From positions 187,366,501 to 187,430,500 of the forward strand of contig JAUMIR010000004.1 of assembly GCA_030847615.1 (NCBI GenBank): DNA of 64,000 nt, in the 5' to 3' direction. Within the stretch, counting starts at the first letter, position 1, and every line of letters starts with the position of its first letter. The stretch comes from Gambelia wislizenii (taxonomy: Eukaryota; Chordata; Lepidosauria; Squamata; Crotaphytidae). Of the stretch, positions 31,521 to 43,490 are shown piece after piece. Below the pieces are notes generated by a model, which was not told the origin of the DNA, did not search any database, and saw only the letters and a program-made list of their open reading frames with translations. The position numbers and the translations under genes were made by a program.

Positions 31521-32189
31521 TTAATAAGTATCATGAGTTGATGAGGGCCATGTGGTTGAAAGCAGCTGCCAGTTTACAGGGGTCAGTCTCAGCCCCATCA
31601 ATCTCTATTTGTCATGTCTGTAAGCTTGGGACCATTGCATGAGTCAGGAGATGAGAGAGAGCAGGTGCTGAAATGGTCACTACAGGGGCAGGCTATGGCC
31701 AGGACCCCTTCTCATTAATATAAGGAACTGCCAAGGTTCTGGTTTCATTGATACAAACCTCTTTACACCAGTTATGGTGCTGTGACTCCATAGTTACAAC
31801 ACCTGGGGTTTGTAAGTTTGTGGGGGCAGTAGAGCTCTCTGGCTGAGAATTCTAATTATCCCTTTCTAAAATGAAAAGACTAGGATTTCATAGGAAGCAG
31901 CCATGGCAATTAAGGTGGAATTATATCACTATAATTGCATAGCAGGAAAAGATTCCAAGTGTGTTGCTAAGTCAGCCCTTGGTAATGCGTCTGGGGAGTC
32001 GTTTCATAAGGTGGGCAAATAATCCCAAAGACTGGTATTGTAGCCTTTGGCCTCTTTAAACTTCACAGACTGTGCAATCACACAGACCTGCCCATCCTCC
32101 CCTCAATGTCCTGCTCTAATTTTAATCTTGCTGCTGCTGCTAATTGCAGTGTCCTTTGGAACTGAGTTAATTAGCAGGAATGTCTGAGA
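31521..32189. other. unassigned, with a decayed palindromic MITE
   Basis: At about 31745-31955 a block with GGGTTTGTAAGTTTG, GAGCTCTCTGGC and AGCCATGGCAATTAAGGTGG resembles the hAT-like MITE at 15538-15757. The rest is unassigned. Confidence 0.4.
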
Positions 32190-32345
32190 GGGGCCGTTAG
32201 GGTGGGCGGAGCTACTGCCAAAAAGCCTTATATAACTATTCTAGAAGGTTCCGAGGTGCACTGCGCAGATGCAGGAATAACCCAACTGTGTGATTTCACA
32301 GATGACCACACAAAGAACTACAGTTACAGGTAAGTTACAGGTAAA
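32190..32345 (+). promoter_or_regulatory. promoter-like repeat with TATA box, heat-shock-type element and splice donor
   Basis: TTATATAAC at about 32228, a perfect TTC-nn-GAA-nn-TTC array in TTCTAGAAGGTTCC at 32239-32252, and about 80 bp further a donor-like TTACAG/GTAAGT at 32325-32335, repeated at once as TTACAG/GTAAAC. I recall the GAACTACAGTTACAGGTAAG stretch as a dispersed vertebrate repeat, but its class is unknown to me. No coding exon follows. Confidence 0.4.
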
Positions 32346-32874
32346 CAACTTGTCCTTCTCTTTCCTGGAAACTTGTCATGGACTAGCAGCCAATGGCTCA
32401 GGGACCAACACTGGTCTAGGGACCACCACTTTGAGTAACACTGGCATAAGGTATCCTGCTTAATGACCGCCCCATGAGCTGCCCCTTGTAATGTTACCAG
32501 GGCCCACATCCTCTGACATCACAAGTGGTGGTCCTTAGGTCTCAGGGTTTGCAGACCAGCACTCTACCATTGATTACCACTTTGAGTAGCACTGCTCTGG
32601 ACCCTTCCCCTCTTCCCTCTCCTTCCTTCCTTTTCCATCCTTTCCCCATCCCACCTATACCCTCATCCCACTTCTTTGAGGAAGAAGTGAGAACAGCTCA
32701 GAGAAATCCAGAGGTTTAATATAGCAAAGACTGTGCAGCAGTTTCTTTTTCAGCTCCAACTCCCTTTAAAAGATAGCAACAAAGGTATAAGCCTGGAAGT
32801 TCTGTCTCTAGATGAGGTGAGTTACTTGATAATTTCTTATACATCTAGTATCAATATATACATCTAGCCTGCCC
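32346..32874. other. unannotated sequence
   Basis: Pyrimidine-rich patch at 32590-32660. No gene. Confidence 0.4.
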
Positions 32875-35800
32875 CTGTAGTGACCTCTCCATTGACACCC
32901 CCTTGTCGTGGGAGAGAGGCTTGCGTACCCTAATGATGTTTTGAGCTATGCTGGCGGTGGCATAATAGCCACTGGTAGGGTGTCCTATGCCAGACAGGTC
33001 AAAACCGAAGGATCTGACAAAGAGGGTCAAAGGGCAGGATGGGCTCTCTAGTCTTATGGCAACCATCCTAGGAGAAGGAAAACTCTAATCCCAAACCTGG
33101 GCAGATGGTACTCATCCAACCCTGTAAGGTCAACCATCTAAGAGAAGGAAACTCTAATCAAACCTACGACCCGAGGACCTCACTGCTACCTTCCATGCTT
33201 GCAAGGCCAGCAGATGAACCTTTGGTTTAAAGGGTGAGGCCAGTTCTGTGCACGCTGTGCTCCACCAGAAAAATCCATTGCACAGTCTCAAAGGACAAAT
33301 CCAGTTCCAAAAAAGCCCTGTAGCGATAGGCAAGGGATGAAATGGCAGGTGTAAAGATACACTGGAAGCCGCAGACCCAACTCTGCATGCAGGCGATTCA
33401 GGACTTTGGTTGCTCAAGGCTGACCTGGGAGATGACAGTCTTGTTCGGCAGCATCCTGAATGACCAAGCAGCCTTTTTTAGGGAGACCACTGCTTGCTCC
33501 ATATGGAGAGGGGCCTAGAAAAGGTGGCCTAATGAAAGCCTCCGAAGTTGTAAATAAACTGACACTTGCAAGCTGGAGCATCAGAACCATGCAAGACTCT
33601 GCAGATAGTGGACGGCCTGAGCGTCATTCTGCCCTAATAGCCCATGAACTATCATGACTTAATATTGACATCGCTCTTAGTGAAGTTCGTCTCCATGAGG
33701 AAGGCAGCCTTAAAGAACATGGCGCTGGCTACACACTTTACTGGTCTGGCAAACCCCAAACCGAAAAACATCTTTCAGGAGTAGGCTTTATGATTAAAAA
33801 CTCCATTGCCTCCAAACACGAAACCTTGCCAACAGGACACTCTGATCACATTATTTCCTTACGCCTCCCACATGTTGTTCTCTTTAGTATATATGCCCCA
33901 ACTATGCAAGCCGGCCCGTAGAGAAAGACAAATTCTACACAGACCTACACCAACTCATACAAAAAGTCCCTGTAGAAGATAAAATTATTATCCTTGGTGA
34001 CTTCAATGCCAGAGTAGGAAGGAACTCCAAAGCCTGGAAAGGAGTCTTAGGCAAGCATGGTGTTGGAAATTGCAATAATAACAGACGCCTCTTGCTAGAG
34101 TTCTGAGCAGAACAACAGCTGACTATTACAAACACTATATTTCAGCAGAAAGATAGCTTGAAGACAACCTGGATGCATCCCCGATCCAAACATTGGCATC
34201 TCATTGACTATGTTCTAGTCCGCCAGAGAAATATTCGCAATGTCCGTCATACCCGAGTGATGCCCAGTGCAGAATGCCAAACAGATCATCGCCTCGTCAG
34301 ATGTAAATTAAATCATCATCTTTAGTTCAAATCTAAGAGGGGTGTTATCTTAAAGAGGAGACTCCAAGTCAATAATCTTCAACAAGCTACCATGAGAGAC
34401 AACTTCCAGGCAAATCTGCAAACAAATCTTGAAGACCATCCTACAGATCCTTCTCCTACAGTGCTTTGGCAACATATCAAAAACAGCATCCTCCAGTCTG
34501 CAGAAGAATCTCTCGGGTTCTCCCACAAGAAAAATCAAGACTGGTTTGATGAAAACAACCAAGAAATCCAGGAGCTGTTGGCAAAGAAGAGAACTGCTCA
34601 CCAGGCATACCTCGCCCAGCCAAATTGCCATGTAAGAAAAGCAGCTTTCTGCCTCACATATAGTAAACTTCAACAAAAACTCGGAGACATGCAGAACAAG
34701 TGGTGGATCAATATAGCAGAAAAGACACAACGCTGTGCAGATCTGGGTGATCATAGAGGATTTTATGAAGCTCTTAAAGCAGTGTTTGGACCTACTTATC
34801 AGGTCCAAAGCTCCTTATATAGTACAGATGGTCAAACATTAATTGCTGATAAAACCTCCATCCTGAATCGATGGGCTGAACATTTTCAAAGTCTCTTTAG
34901 TGCCAACTGAGTAGTCCAAGGCTCAGCTATCCAACATATGATACAAAATCCGATGAAAAATTAATTGGACATAGCTCCCACTTTGGAAGAGAGCCTTAAG
35001 GCCATACAGCAGATGAAAAACGGCAAAGCAGCTGGGATTGATGGAATCCCACCTGAAGTTTGGAAACACAGAGGTCATGCACTCCACGATAAATTCCACA
35101 AGCTCCTTGGGAATTGCTGGGAAAAAGGGGAACTGCCATCAGATCTCCAAGATGTAGTCATCATCACCCTGTACAAGAAAAAAGGAGCAAAATCCAATTG
35201 CTCAAACTATCAAGGCATAACACTGCTCTCTCTTGCTGGAAAAATCCTTGCAAGGATACTCCTGAACAAATTAGTTCTTGCTATTACAGAAGAACTTCTC
35301 CCTGAAAGCCAATGTAGCTTCAGAGTCAAGTCAGATATGGTGATGCTCTTTCAGAGCCCTTTCAAATAACTAATGGAGTGAAGCAAGGTTGTGTTCTTGC
35401 ACCAACTTTATTTACAATCTTCTTCAGCATGATGCTCCAAAGGGCTATGGCAGAGCTTTAAGAAGACAACGATATCTATACATGTTACCATACTGATGGT
35501 AGCTTGTTTAACTTAAGCCGTCTGAGGGCTCACACTAAGACTCTAAACTATCTAGTCCGTGAGCTGTTCGTCGCTGATGATGCTGTCCTTGTTGCCCACA
35601 CAGAAGCAGGTCTGCAGTGCCTAACATCCTGCTTCGCAACAGCTGCAGAGCTGTTTGGGCTGGAAGTCAACCTGAAGAAAACAGAAGTTCTCTACCAACC
35701 TGCACCACAGGACGACCACCACCCCCACACATTGCCATTGGCAAATCTGTGCTCAAGTCCGTTCAGCAGTTTACCTACCTGAGAAGCATCATCTCCTCAG

Positions 35801-36559
35801 ATGCCAAGATTGACAAAGAGATCGATCACAGATTAGCAAAGGCATATAGTGCATTTGGAAGACTTCACAAAAGAGTCTGGAGTAATAAACACCTGAGGCG
35901 AAGCACAAAAATCAGTGTGTATAGAGCCATTGTACTGTCTATTCTCCTTTATGGATCTGAAACATGAGTCACCTATCGCCACCACCTCCGACTCCTTGAA
36001 TGCTTTCATCAGCGCTGTATACGCACAATCCTAAATATACACTGGGCTGACTATGTGACAAATATTGCTGTCCTTGAGCAAGCAGGGATCACCAGCATTG
36101 AGGCCATGATGTTGAGAACACAGCTGCACTGGGCAGGGCACGTTTCTAGGATGAAGGACCATCGCCTCCCAAAAATAGTACTCTACGGTGAACTCGCCAC
36201 GGGTCAGCGTAAGAGGGGCGCTCCAAAAAAGCGACACAAGGAGTCCCTGAAATGACATCTCAGGCTTGGCAAAATTGATCACCAACAGTGGTCCACCCTG
36301 GCCTCACATCGGGAGGCATGGAGACGAACTATCCACAATGCTGCAGCCTTATTTGAGATTTCATGCCGAAGAAGTCTTGAAGAGAAACGACAACGCAGAA
36401 AGAATCACAACCCGGAAACATCACCCCAGGAGACCTTCTGCTGTGCTTTCTGCAGCCGGACTTGTTTATTTTGGATTGGCCTTTTTAGACATCAATGTGC
36501 TTGCAGAAAGCACGGGATGAGTCCTTCCTGAATCTTCGTTTGAGAAGAAAAGCCAGAGG

Positions 36560-36597
<38 letters not shown>
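32875..36597 (+). mobile_element. near full-length RTE-type LINE with internal RT deletion
   Basis: 3.7-kb element: a 5' UTR starting near 32875 (GGTAGGGTGTCCTATGCCAG at about 32972, similar to the BovB 5' UTR at 26663), endonuclease, RT, a C-terminal Cys/His region, and a 3' end with a (GA)n array at 36558-36594. The start is approximate. I place it in the RTE group from the WSIRTM start of the endonuclease and the RT wording, not from a database match. Confidence 0.88.
33570..36530 (+). pseudogene. RTE-type ORF2: APE endonuclease, RT and C-terminal Cys/His domain, inactivated
   Basis: Domain order is clear across frames. The endonuclease begins at about 33575 (ASWSIRTMQDSADSGRPERH), with KIIILGDFNARVG near 33980, HWHLIDYVLV near 34190 and CQTDHRLVRC near 34275. 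A linker to 34910 follows (172-residue open stretch from 34392). RT continues at 34965-35370 (KNGKAAGIDGIPPEVWKH, SNYQGITLLSLAGKIL, ARILLNKL). At about 35340-35345 the frame jumps to FQITNGVKQGCVLAPTLF, so the segment with catalytic motif A (AFDTV-type) is deleted. Motif C is seen as VADDAVLVA near 35570. The C-terminus has WAGHVSRMKDHRLP, RKRGAPKKRHKESL and, at about 36430, CCAFCSRTCLFWIGLFRHQC. Several stops and frameshifts. Confidence 0.9.
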
Positions 36598-37438
36598 CAA
36601 CTGCTATTGATATTCTGTATACACTTCTGTATACCTAGGAAGTCTCCTGAGTATATAGAGATCACTACTTTTAGATGGCTCCATTATGCTTCCAAAGCAA
36701 TAGGTGTTCAGCCATCTGCATTTGCTATTCAAGGAAATTATTATTATTACAATACTTTGAAACTGCCCTGATTGTAATGTTCTGTGTAATCTGAAATTTA
36801 AGTTGTGAAAATTGCTCTCCAGTCCATTTCATATGCCATTTTGCATGCTTTTCATCATTATGAGGTAAAATAAAATTGATTTAAGATTTGTTTTTCAAAG
36901 GTTATTTGGGGACACACACACACAACATACAAGTACTCTCTCACCTGCTTGTTTTCAAGTTCATTGGTGTCAAAAATGATGTACTGTATAACTCCTAATA
37001 AACTTCAAAGTTCAGATTGCTATTTGGGGTTCACTTTGTGGATCTTTGTGAGTCATAGCCATCTGAGGAGGCTGCTGAAATGGCACAGGAAGGCAATCAT
37101 AAGATAAATGAAAAAGTTCTCATAACCTTGACAGTAAAATGCCAGCTGTCATGACCTGAATCGTTAAAAGATCTTAATCAAGGATTTTAAACCCATCTTC
37201 ATTTCTGTGATTTAGATCTATTTGCCTGCGTGTGTAGAAAGCAATGCCAAAGTGCTCCCCCAACACTACTTGTCTTAATAGGAGCAAAGTGCTTGTCTGT
37301 GATGGGTGCACAGTGAGACTTGCATTATGTTACACTTTACACTTGTGCATGTTTTGCTCTTTTGGTCATTGTAGAGGATGGTATTTTTTCCCAACCTCTG
37401 CAATGACCAGACCCCCACCCCCACCTGCATGACTCATT
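36598..37438. other. unannotated sequence
   Basis: No supported feature other than a short ACACAC run near 36912. Confidence 0.5.
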
Positions 37439-38527
37439 GGGCTTGTCTACACCAGCAAAATTTTTTAACTGCAATACACAGCATTCTTCCTTGGATTCAC
37501 CCAGTTAGCACCACACCTACTCCAAATAAACCATATTCCACAGAGCCACACATTTCCCATCCCAATTCAAACCAGTTCAAAAGGGCCACACTTTTTCCCC
37601 TTCCCAGTATGCAAAAACTTATCAGCCAATAGCCTTTGTTGTTTGCCTATCAATCTACCTATCCATCTTGCACTCCGATTGGATGCCCCCCTCATCCAAT
37701 ACCCTTTCCCCCTTTGAGCCCCAGTGAGTGATCATCAGTAAGGGAGGGAACTTTAAATGTTCCCCCCCCAACACAAGATGGAGAAAGAAAAAAAATGTTT
37801 CTCCTTCTCCTCAGGGCTGCCATTCCCTCCCCAGCTGAGCCCAGCTATGAGATCAACAGTGAGGGCAGTAGATTGGGCTACCCCCTCCATCTTCCTCCTC
37901 CCTGCCCAAGCAAGTGAGTGAGTGACTGAGCCAGAAAGCACAAATGCTCTTCTCCTTCATCCCCCCTTATTGATTCTCTTCCCATTGGGGTGAATAGCTG
38001 AATGGGGGGGGGGGGCGAAGCAAGCACAGCCTCCTTCTTCCTTCCCCACTGTCTGATCCTCCCACTAGCCTTGTGTCAATGTTTTTTTTTTTTATTTCAG
38101 TGACTATTATGTAGATCTCTGCATGAGTGAGCATGTTCCCATCTTCATTCCCCCTCATCTGATTCCCTTCCCACCTTAGTGAGTGGCTGATGGGGGGGGG
38201 CATTGCACGGGGGAAGGAAGAGGGAGGGGGTGCTCGCTTGCTGGCTTAGTCACTGGCTCACTTGGGTGGAGATCTGCATACATACATACACTGAAATAAA
38301 AAAAAAATAGAGACACACATGACAGTTGCTGGATCTAGGTAACAACCCACAAACCTGTCCCAATTAGCCCACCCCCAATTCCATCCTGATCCTGACAAAC
38401 ATGTAAAAAAGTCAGCTTTTCCAATTGCTGAGTAAAAAGTGAGTTTTAAAAGAAGCACTTTCACTATGAAACTAGTTGTACAACTGGAAGCAAGCTGACA
38501 ATTTTTTTTGCCTGTGTAAACAAGGCC
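37439..38527. mobile_element. family E-like DNA transposon, copy E3
   Basis: 1.09 kb with ends GGGCTTGTCTACACCAGCAA and TTGCCTGTGTAAACAAGGCC. Flanks are ATT and ACT (one mismatch). Several CCAAT boxes (AGCCAATAG near 37624, GATTGGATG near 37677, ATCCAATACC near 37694) and a CAAGATGGAG start near 37774. The inner segments around 38075-38130 and 38262-38320 form an imperfect inverted repeat (TTTTTATTTCAGTG against CACTGAAATAAAAA). No transposase. Confidence 0.75.
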
Positions 38528-39931
38528 ACTGTTGCACTGTGATTGGCCCTCATGTGAAGAGAAATCACAGCTCAGGGGATCCTGTGAAGTGGGGGAAAGG
38601 ATACAAAACTGAGGCTTGTCTCTGACAGATAGGCACAGTCAGCCGGTATGTGTGTGTGAACTGAATAGGGCTGTGAATGATTAAATAGTGGAGGGATTAA
38701 TGTGTGATCTAAATGTATCTTAATAAACTTCTACTATTTTTTTTTTTTTTACAACTGGCTGTTACTGCTAAGTTTTGATAGAGTCTGTTCACACTTACCA
38801 CAGTGAACATGCTGAACAACACATTCACTGGTCCATGCAGGGACACCTTGAGGCCCAAGTACCTGATCCAAGGAGGGGTCTTAAGGAGAAAAGGGGCAAG
38901 GTGAGTGACAGGAACCCACAAGTTTGGAAATGCAGGGCCAGCCTGAAGCAGGGATCCATCACCCCTCCTCCTCCATGATCACTCTTTGGAGAGCAAAGGG
39001 GATAGGAGAAATGTCTATGTCATAGCCAGACCCAGACCAATGTCATCATCCGTTGAGATCTCCAGAGGACCTCAATGGATCTTGGTGGAAGATGTCCTTG
39101 GTCCATCTCTGATCCTCTCCACTCTTCCCCAGCAACAAAATAGCCATGGGGGAGGGCTATCACAGTGCAACAGTGAGTCCTGGGAGTGGTGACAGGGGAG
39201 CTGTAGTGGAGTTCTGCATGTGGAACTCTTATGTCACACTCAGTCATGTAGGATCTTGGACTGAGTGGAAGCATGTTTGTCTATTGCAAGAACCATGGGG
39301 AAAGAAGTAATCTCTACAGGCTCTGCATAGGGAGAGATATTGTATGTGCAGTCCTACCATCTATATAAGGTTTTTGCCTAAAGGGATAAGCCATCTACTA
39401 TTGTTAGGCAGAGCTTGAAGTTATTATTATTATTTTTTTTGGACTACAATGCCCAGAATGGCTCAGGCAGCATGGCCAGTGGCTTGGAAAGTAATTTTTC
39501 TTAGCTTTGCAAGTTTTAAAAATGATGCAGTGATATTCCTATACAGCTGGCCCTTTATTTTTCCATACAGCATTGAAATGTCAGTGATTGAACTATCTGG
39601 AGGAAAGTAATGGGATGTGATCAGGAATGCTTTTGGGAAGGAAGGCATCAAAGCAAGTGGCACGATGACATTTATTCTCTGTGCTGGAAAATAAGTACAG
39701 CCAATGAAGCTGATTTGGGGTGGACTGAAAAAGAAAGTACTTTTTCATAGGGCATAAAATTAAGTTGTTCATTTCCCTATTACAAAATATGATGGTAGCC
39801 ATCAGTTTAAATGGAATTTTCAAAAAGACTGGATAAATTCATGGAGTATATGTTTATCAGCAAAGCTCAGAAAAGTTACATTTGTGGATTACAGCTCTTA
39901 GAATCTGCCAGTCACCATGGCAGGAGACGTA
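38528..39931. other. unannotated sequence
   Basis: Small repeat scrap near 39435-39480 (GGACTACAATGCCCAGAATGG). Short GGATAAATTCATGGAGTATA near 39830 resembles the old L3/CR1 3' region. No gene. Confidence 0.4.
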
Positions 39932-40227
39932 TAGTTAGCCCTCTGTATCCATGGATTCTGCATCCACAGATTCAACCAACCATGGCTTGAAAATATTTTG
40001 GGGTAAAATATTCCAAAAAGCAAACCTTGCTGTTTGTCATTTAGCTGCATTGGGTCCCACTTTGGGAGAAAGGCGGCATAGAAATTGCACAAATAAAATA
40101 TAAGGGATGTCATTTTATTATGCCATCGTAAATAACGAGACTTGAGCATCCATGGATTTTGGTATCCATGGGGTTGTGGTGGTGGAGGTCCTGGAACCAA
40201 ACCCCAGCAGATACTAAGGGCCCACTG
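39932..40227. mobile_element. T-family MITE, copy T4, with a SINE-tail insertion
   Basis: TA-flanked (39930-39931 and 40228-40229). The ends TAGTTAGCCCTCTGTATCC and AAGGGCCCACTG match T5 best. At about 40041-40098 an extra ~57 bp (CACTTTGGGAGAAAGGCGGC, then AATAAAATA) interrupts the otherwise continuous MITE. It looks like a SINE 3' tail fragment. Confidence 0.75.
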
Positions 40228-42539
40228 TACCTTTGTCTATTTATAACTATTAATTATGTTAATGAAATTGAATTTCCTTGTACCGTATCTGCATATGAGG
40301 TGCTGGGGATAGTTAGGAATTCTGGATTTGCTGGATCTTGACTTTATCCAGCAAGACACTGGCTAGCATCCTGATGGTGAATTACAATGCTGTAAAGATT
40401 TGCCTTAGGGTCTTCATAGGTCAGAAATAATTTGAAGGCATACAACAAAACCAGTATGCCATCAAACCCCAATTTTATGGTCATTGCATAGCTCAGAATT
40501 CTGTTCTGGCTGCCCAACAACCAAAACCCATCCCAAAACTCACTTTGTAAGCCACATAGCCCCCCCCCCATAGCTATTTCCATGTTGTCAGAGTATGTGA
40601 AGATGAGCAGCAACACTATTTTCTTGTAGCGAGGCACAATACAAGGATGCCATCTGCAGAGACCTTGCAAGGACCCCTGGATGTCTCTGCAGATGCCTAT
40701 CTCAGTTTGTTCAGCTACAAAAATAAATAAATAAATAAAATAAAAAATAATAATCTGGATGCATTCCTCACCCACCCTCCTGTTCTCTGGCAGCATGGGA
40801 ATGGCCATGTTGGGTGGGGTGGGGTCTGCATCACGAGTTGAATTGGGGAAGGGGGGTAGCATGGAGAAATGTAGCTATGGAGATGTAGGTATGTGATAAA
40901 TGTACTGCTGATGCAGGAACTCAATCAATAATTATGTTCTTATGTGTTATTTAGCAATGGTGTCAATCATTTGCTGCAGTCCTATTAGGAGTGTTCCGCC
41001 TATATTCCTTTGTGCCAGATTTATAACCACCAAGAGGACTGATCACCCAGCAGCAAAATCAGAATCAGCTGATACAGGAGTGAAGTATAGTCTGAATCAA
41101 TCCTCGTGAGCATCAGGCTTACAGAAAAGCCTCAAAAGGAGAACTTATATCGCAAGCTCTGTTGTGTATGGGATACCACTCCACAAATATTTTCTAATAA
41201 AAGAATTGCCTTCCTGGGCACACACCAGTACAGACTGCACAGTCTCCTATATGTTCCTAGATCAAGCTTAGAGACCTTACATTTTAAGACTACAGCTCCT
41301 AGAACCCCCTGGGGAATTCTGGGAGTTGCAATCAAAAAGATAATTTTTCCAAGTTTTGGGTATGATGTCTTTTTTTGCCACATGCTAATGTATAGAGCTG
41401 CAATTACAAGGGAAAAAATGGCACCTGTTAGACCCATGGGTGGAGCTGTATCATTTTGTAATGCAAATTTGTGCACATGTCCCTTTGCAGTGCTTCCATT
41501 GTGTTAGAAGGTTGAGGGATGGTTGCAAGATGAGTCCTGTTGCCTCAGGGGTTTTTAAGGCATTGATTTATATAAATGCACCAAAAGAAAGTTTGCATTA
41601 CTTTAAACAGATAAAAGGGGTGGCACCAAATGATCCTCCCCCTTCTGCCATCAAAAAGCATTCTATAATGCACTCCTGCAAAATAATAGGAAAGCCAGTC
41701 TATTCCTCTCCTATGCCACCCCACTGTTGTCTTAAGCTCATACGCAGCACTCTATAGTATACTGACTTACCCAGGAATTATAAACACCACTGAAGTTAAC
41801 CTGACTTTCTACTGAGTAAACACGTATATTGTCATGTTGTCAGCTAAGAGGGTTTTTTTGAAGCACAGAACTGAAAATATAGAAAGGAATGATGGGGAAG
41901 GGCTATAAAAGACATTCTAAATTTAATTTTCTTCAAAGGAATATGAAGGTGGTGGGAAGCAGTACTGTTTTATTGAGCAAGGTGGAAAAGGAAGGAACCA
42001 CTGAGGAAGGCTGACTAACATCCCCTCCCCTCAGCATTGCTATTGTTGTAACATTAATGTACGATTACACTTTTAGAACACAGAGGCAAATGTTTTGGTA
42101 CTTATCTAGTAAGGTGTCTCCAAATGCCAACCCTCCCTCCAATTTCCTGAAAAGACAGTGATAGGGTTCCCCAGTTACTGAACGCAGCTATAAAGCCAGG
42201 TCATAAGACTCCCTTTGTAGCTGAACAGGCACACTTAGCATGTGCATACAGAATCTCCCCTCAGGACACAATCACTGTATTCTTTTTTATACTATTGGGA
42301 CGCTGTATTGCTGGTTTTCTAGATTGTAATCTGTAAATACACAAAAAATTAGTTCCCTAGGAATCAAGTTAACATTGCAACGCATTATGGAAGACATCTA
42401 CTTGCAACAACAATTCCTTAAAACACCAAAATAAATAAAATACCCTAATTGCATCCAACTAAACACCCCAAACTATTCAAAACTCTAGATTTAAATCAGA
42501 TGTATGTGTTTCTGGCAGCCTGCCTCAGTTAAAATTCTG
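40228..42539. other. largely unassigned sequence
   Basis: A short (AAAT)n run at 40721-40745 and a small hairpin (GATGCCATCTGCAGAGAC / GTCTCTGCAGATGCC) at about 40648-40698. A 172-residue minus frame at 40344-40862 has no domain and crosses the AAAT run. No gene is called. Confidence 0.45.
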
Positions 42540-42770
42540 TTCTTGTTAACTGCCCTACAGCTGACTTTGATTCATGGTGACCCCATGAATGAGACACCTC
42601 AAAGACCCTCTGTCCTCAGCTGCTCTGCTCAGGACCTGCAGGCTCAGGGCCATGGCCTCCTTGATTGACTCTATCCATCTGGTATGCAGCCTTCCTCTCC
42701 TTCTATTACCCTCCACCTTTCCGAGCATTATTGTCTTTTCTGGTGAATCATGCCTTCCCATGATATCGTC
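42540..42770 (-). pseudogene. BovB LINE 3' end, minus strand
   Basis: Antisense of the BovB C-terminus: DDIMGRHDSPEKTIMLGKVE, then RRRGRLHTRWIESIKEAM, then LSRAAEDRGS, followed by the 3' UTR and the AACAAGAACAG tail side. It is 5'-truncated at 42770, where a perfect palindrome begins. Confidence 0.88.
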
Positions 42771-42827
42771 AAACACAAAAGAAACACAAAGTACAACAAT
42801 GTTGTACTTTGTGTTTCTTTTGTGTTT
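42771..42827. repeat. 57-bp perfect palindrome
   Basis: Two 27-bp arms (42771-42797 and 42801-42827) separated by AAT. The left arm begins AAACACAAAAGAAACACAAA. No mismatch. It sits exactly at the junction of a truncated BovB (left) and a truncated Penelope RT (right). Confidence 0.95.
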
Positions 42828-42828
42828 C

Positions 42829-43490
42829 TGGCCACACAATTACAAACCCATATAGGACCCCCACCCCACTACATCAAGGACTCAGCTCACTTCATAGAAA
42901 AAATCAACAACATCAAACTGACACCTGGAGACAGACTGATCAGCTTTGATGTGGTCTCCATATTCACCAAAGTCCCCATAATGGACACTATGGCACTCAT
43001 CCAACAAATATTTTCAGAAGACATCACACCCCTGTTCAAACATTGCCTCACCACAAGCTACTTCCAGTGGGATAACAAATTCTATGAACAGATAAATGGG
43101 GTAGCCATGGGCGGCCCCCCGAGCCCCATAATAGCAAACTTTTACATGGAACATTTTGAAAAGCAAGCCCTGGAATCAGCACCAAAAAAGCCCACAACAT
43201 GGTTCTGATATGTGGACAACACTTTCACCATTTGGAGCCACGAAGAAGATTTGGTTGCATTTCTGAACCACCTGAACATCATCGATCCAAATATCCAATT
43301 CATAATGGAAAAATAAAAGGAAGGAACATTGCCATTCTTGGATGTCTTAGTCATCTGCAAACCAATGACTGGGCCAAAAGGTATACAGACCCCCTCCCGA
43401 CAGACACCTACACAAGAACTCCAGTCATCACCCACAACAAAAAAGGACAATAAAAACATTGGTAGACCATGCAAAAAGGATCTGTGAACC
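42829..43490 (+). pseudogene. Penelope-like element reverse transcriptase fragment
   Basis: Plus-strand coding for the Penelope RT core: LISFDVVSIFTKVP (motif A region), TSYFQWDNKFYEQ, then VAMGGPPSPIIANFYMEHFE (the Penelope form of the GxPxSP motif), and near 43205 a YVDN in place of the YVDD catalytic motif, preceded by an in-frame stop. The N-terminal RT part and the GIY-YIG endonuclease are missing. It is cut off at 43490 by an L2 element. Confidence 0.9.

Noticed and set aside
34392..35967. Cluster of plus-strand frames as a multi-exon host gene
   Set aside because: Together they spell an RTE-type LINE ORF broken by frameshifts and a deletion.
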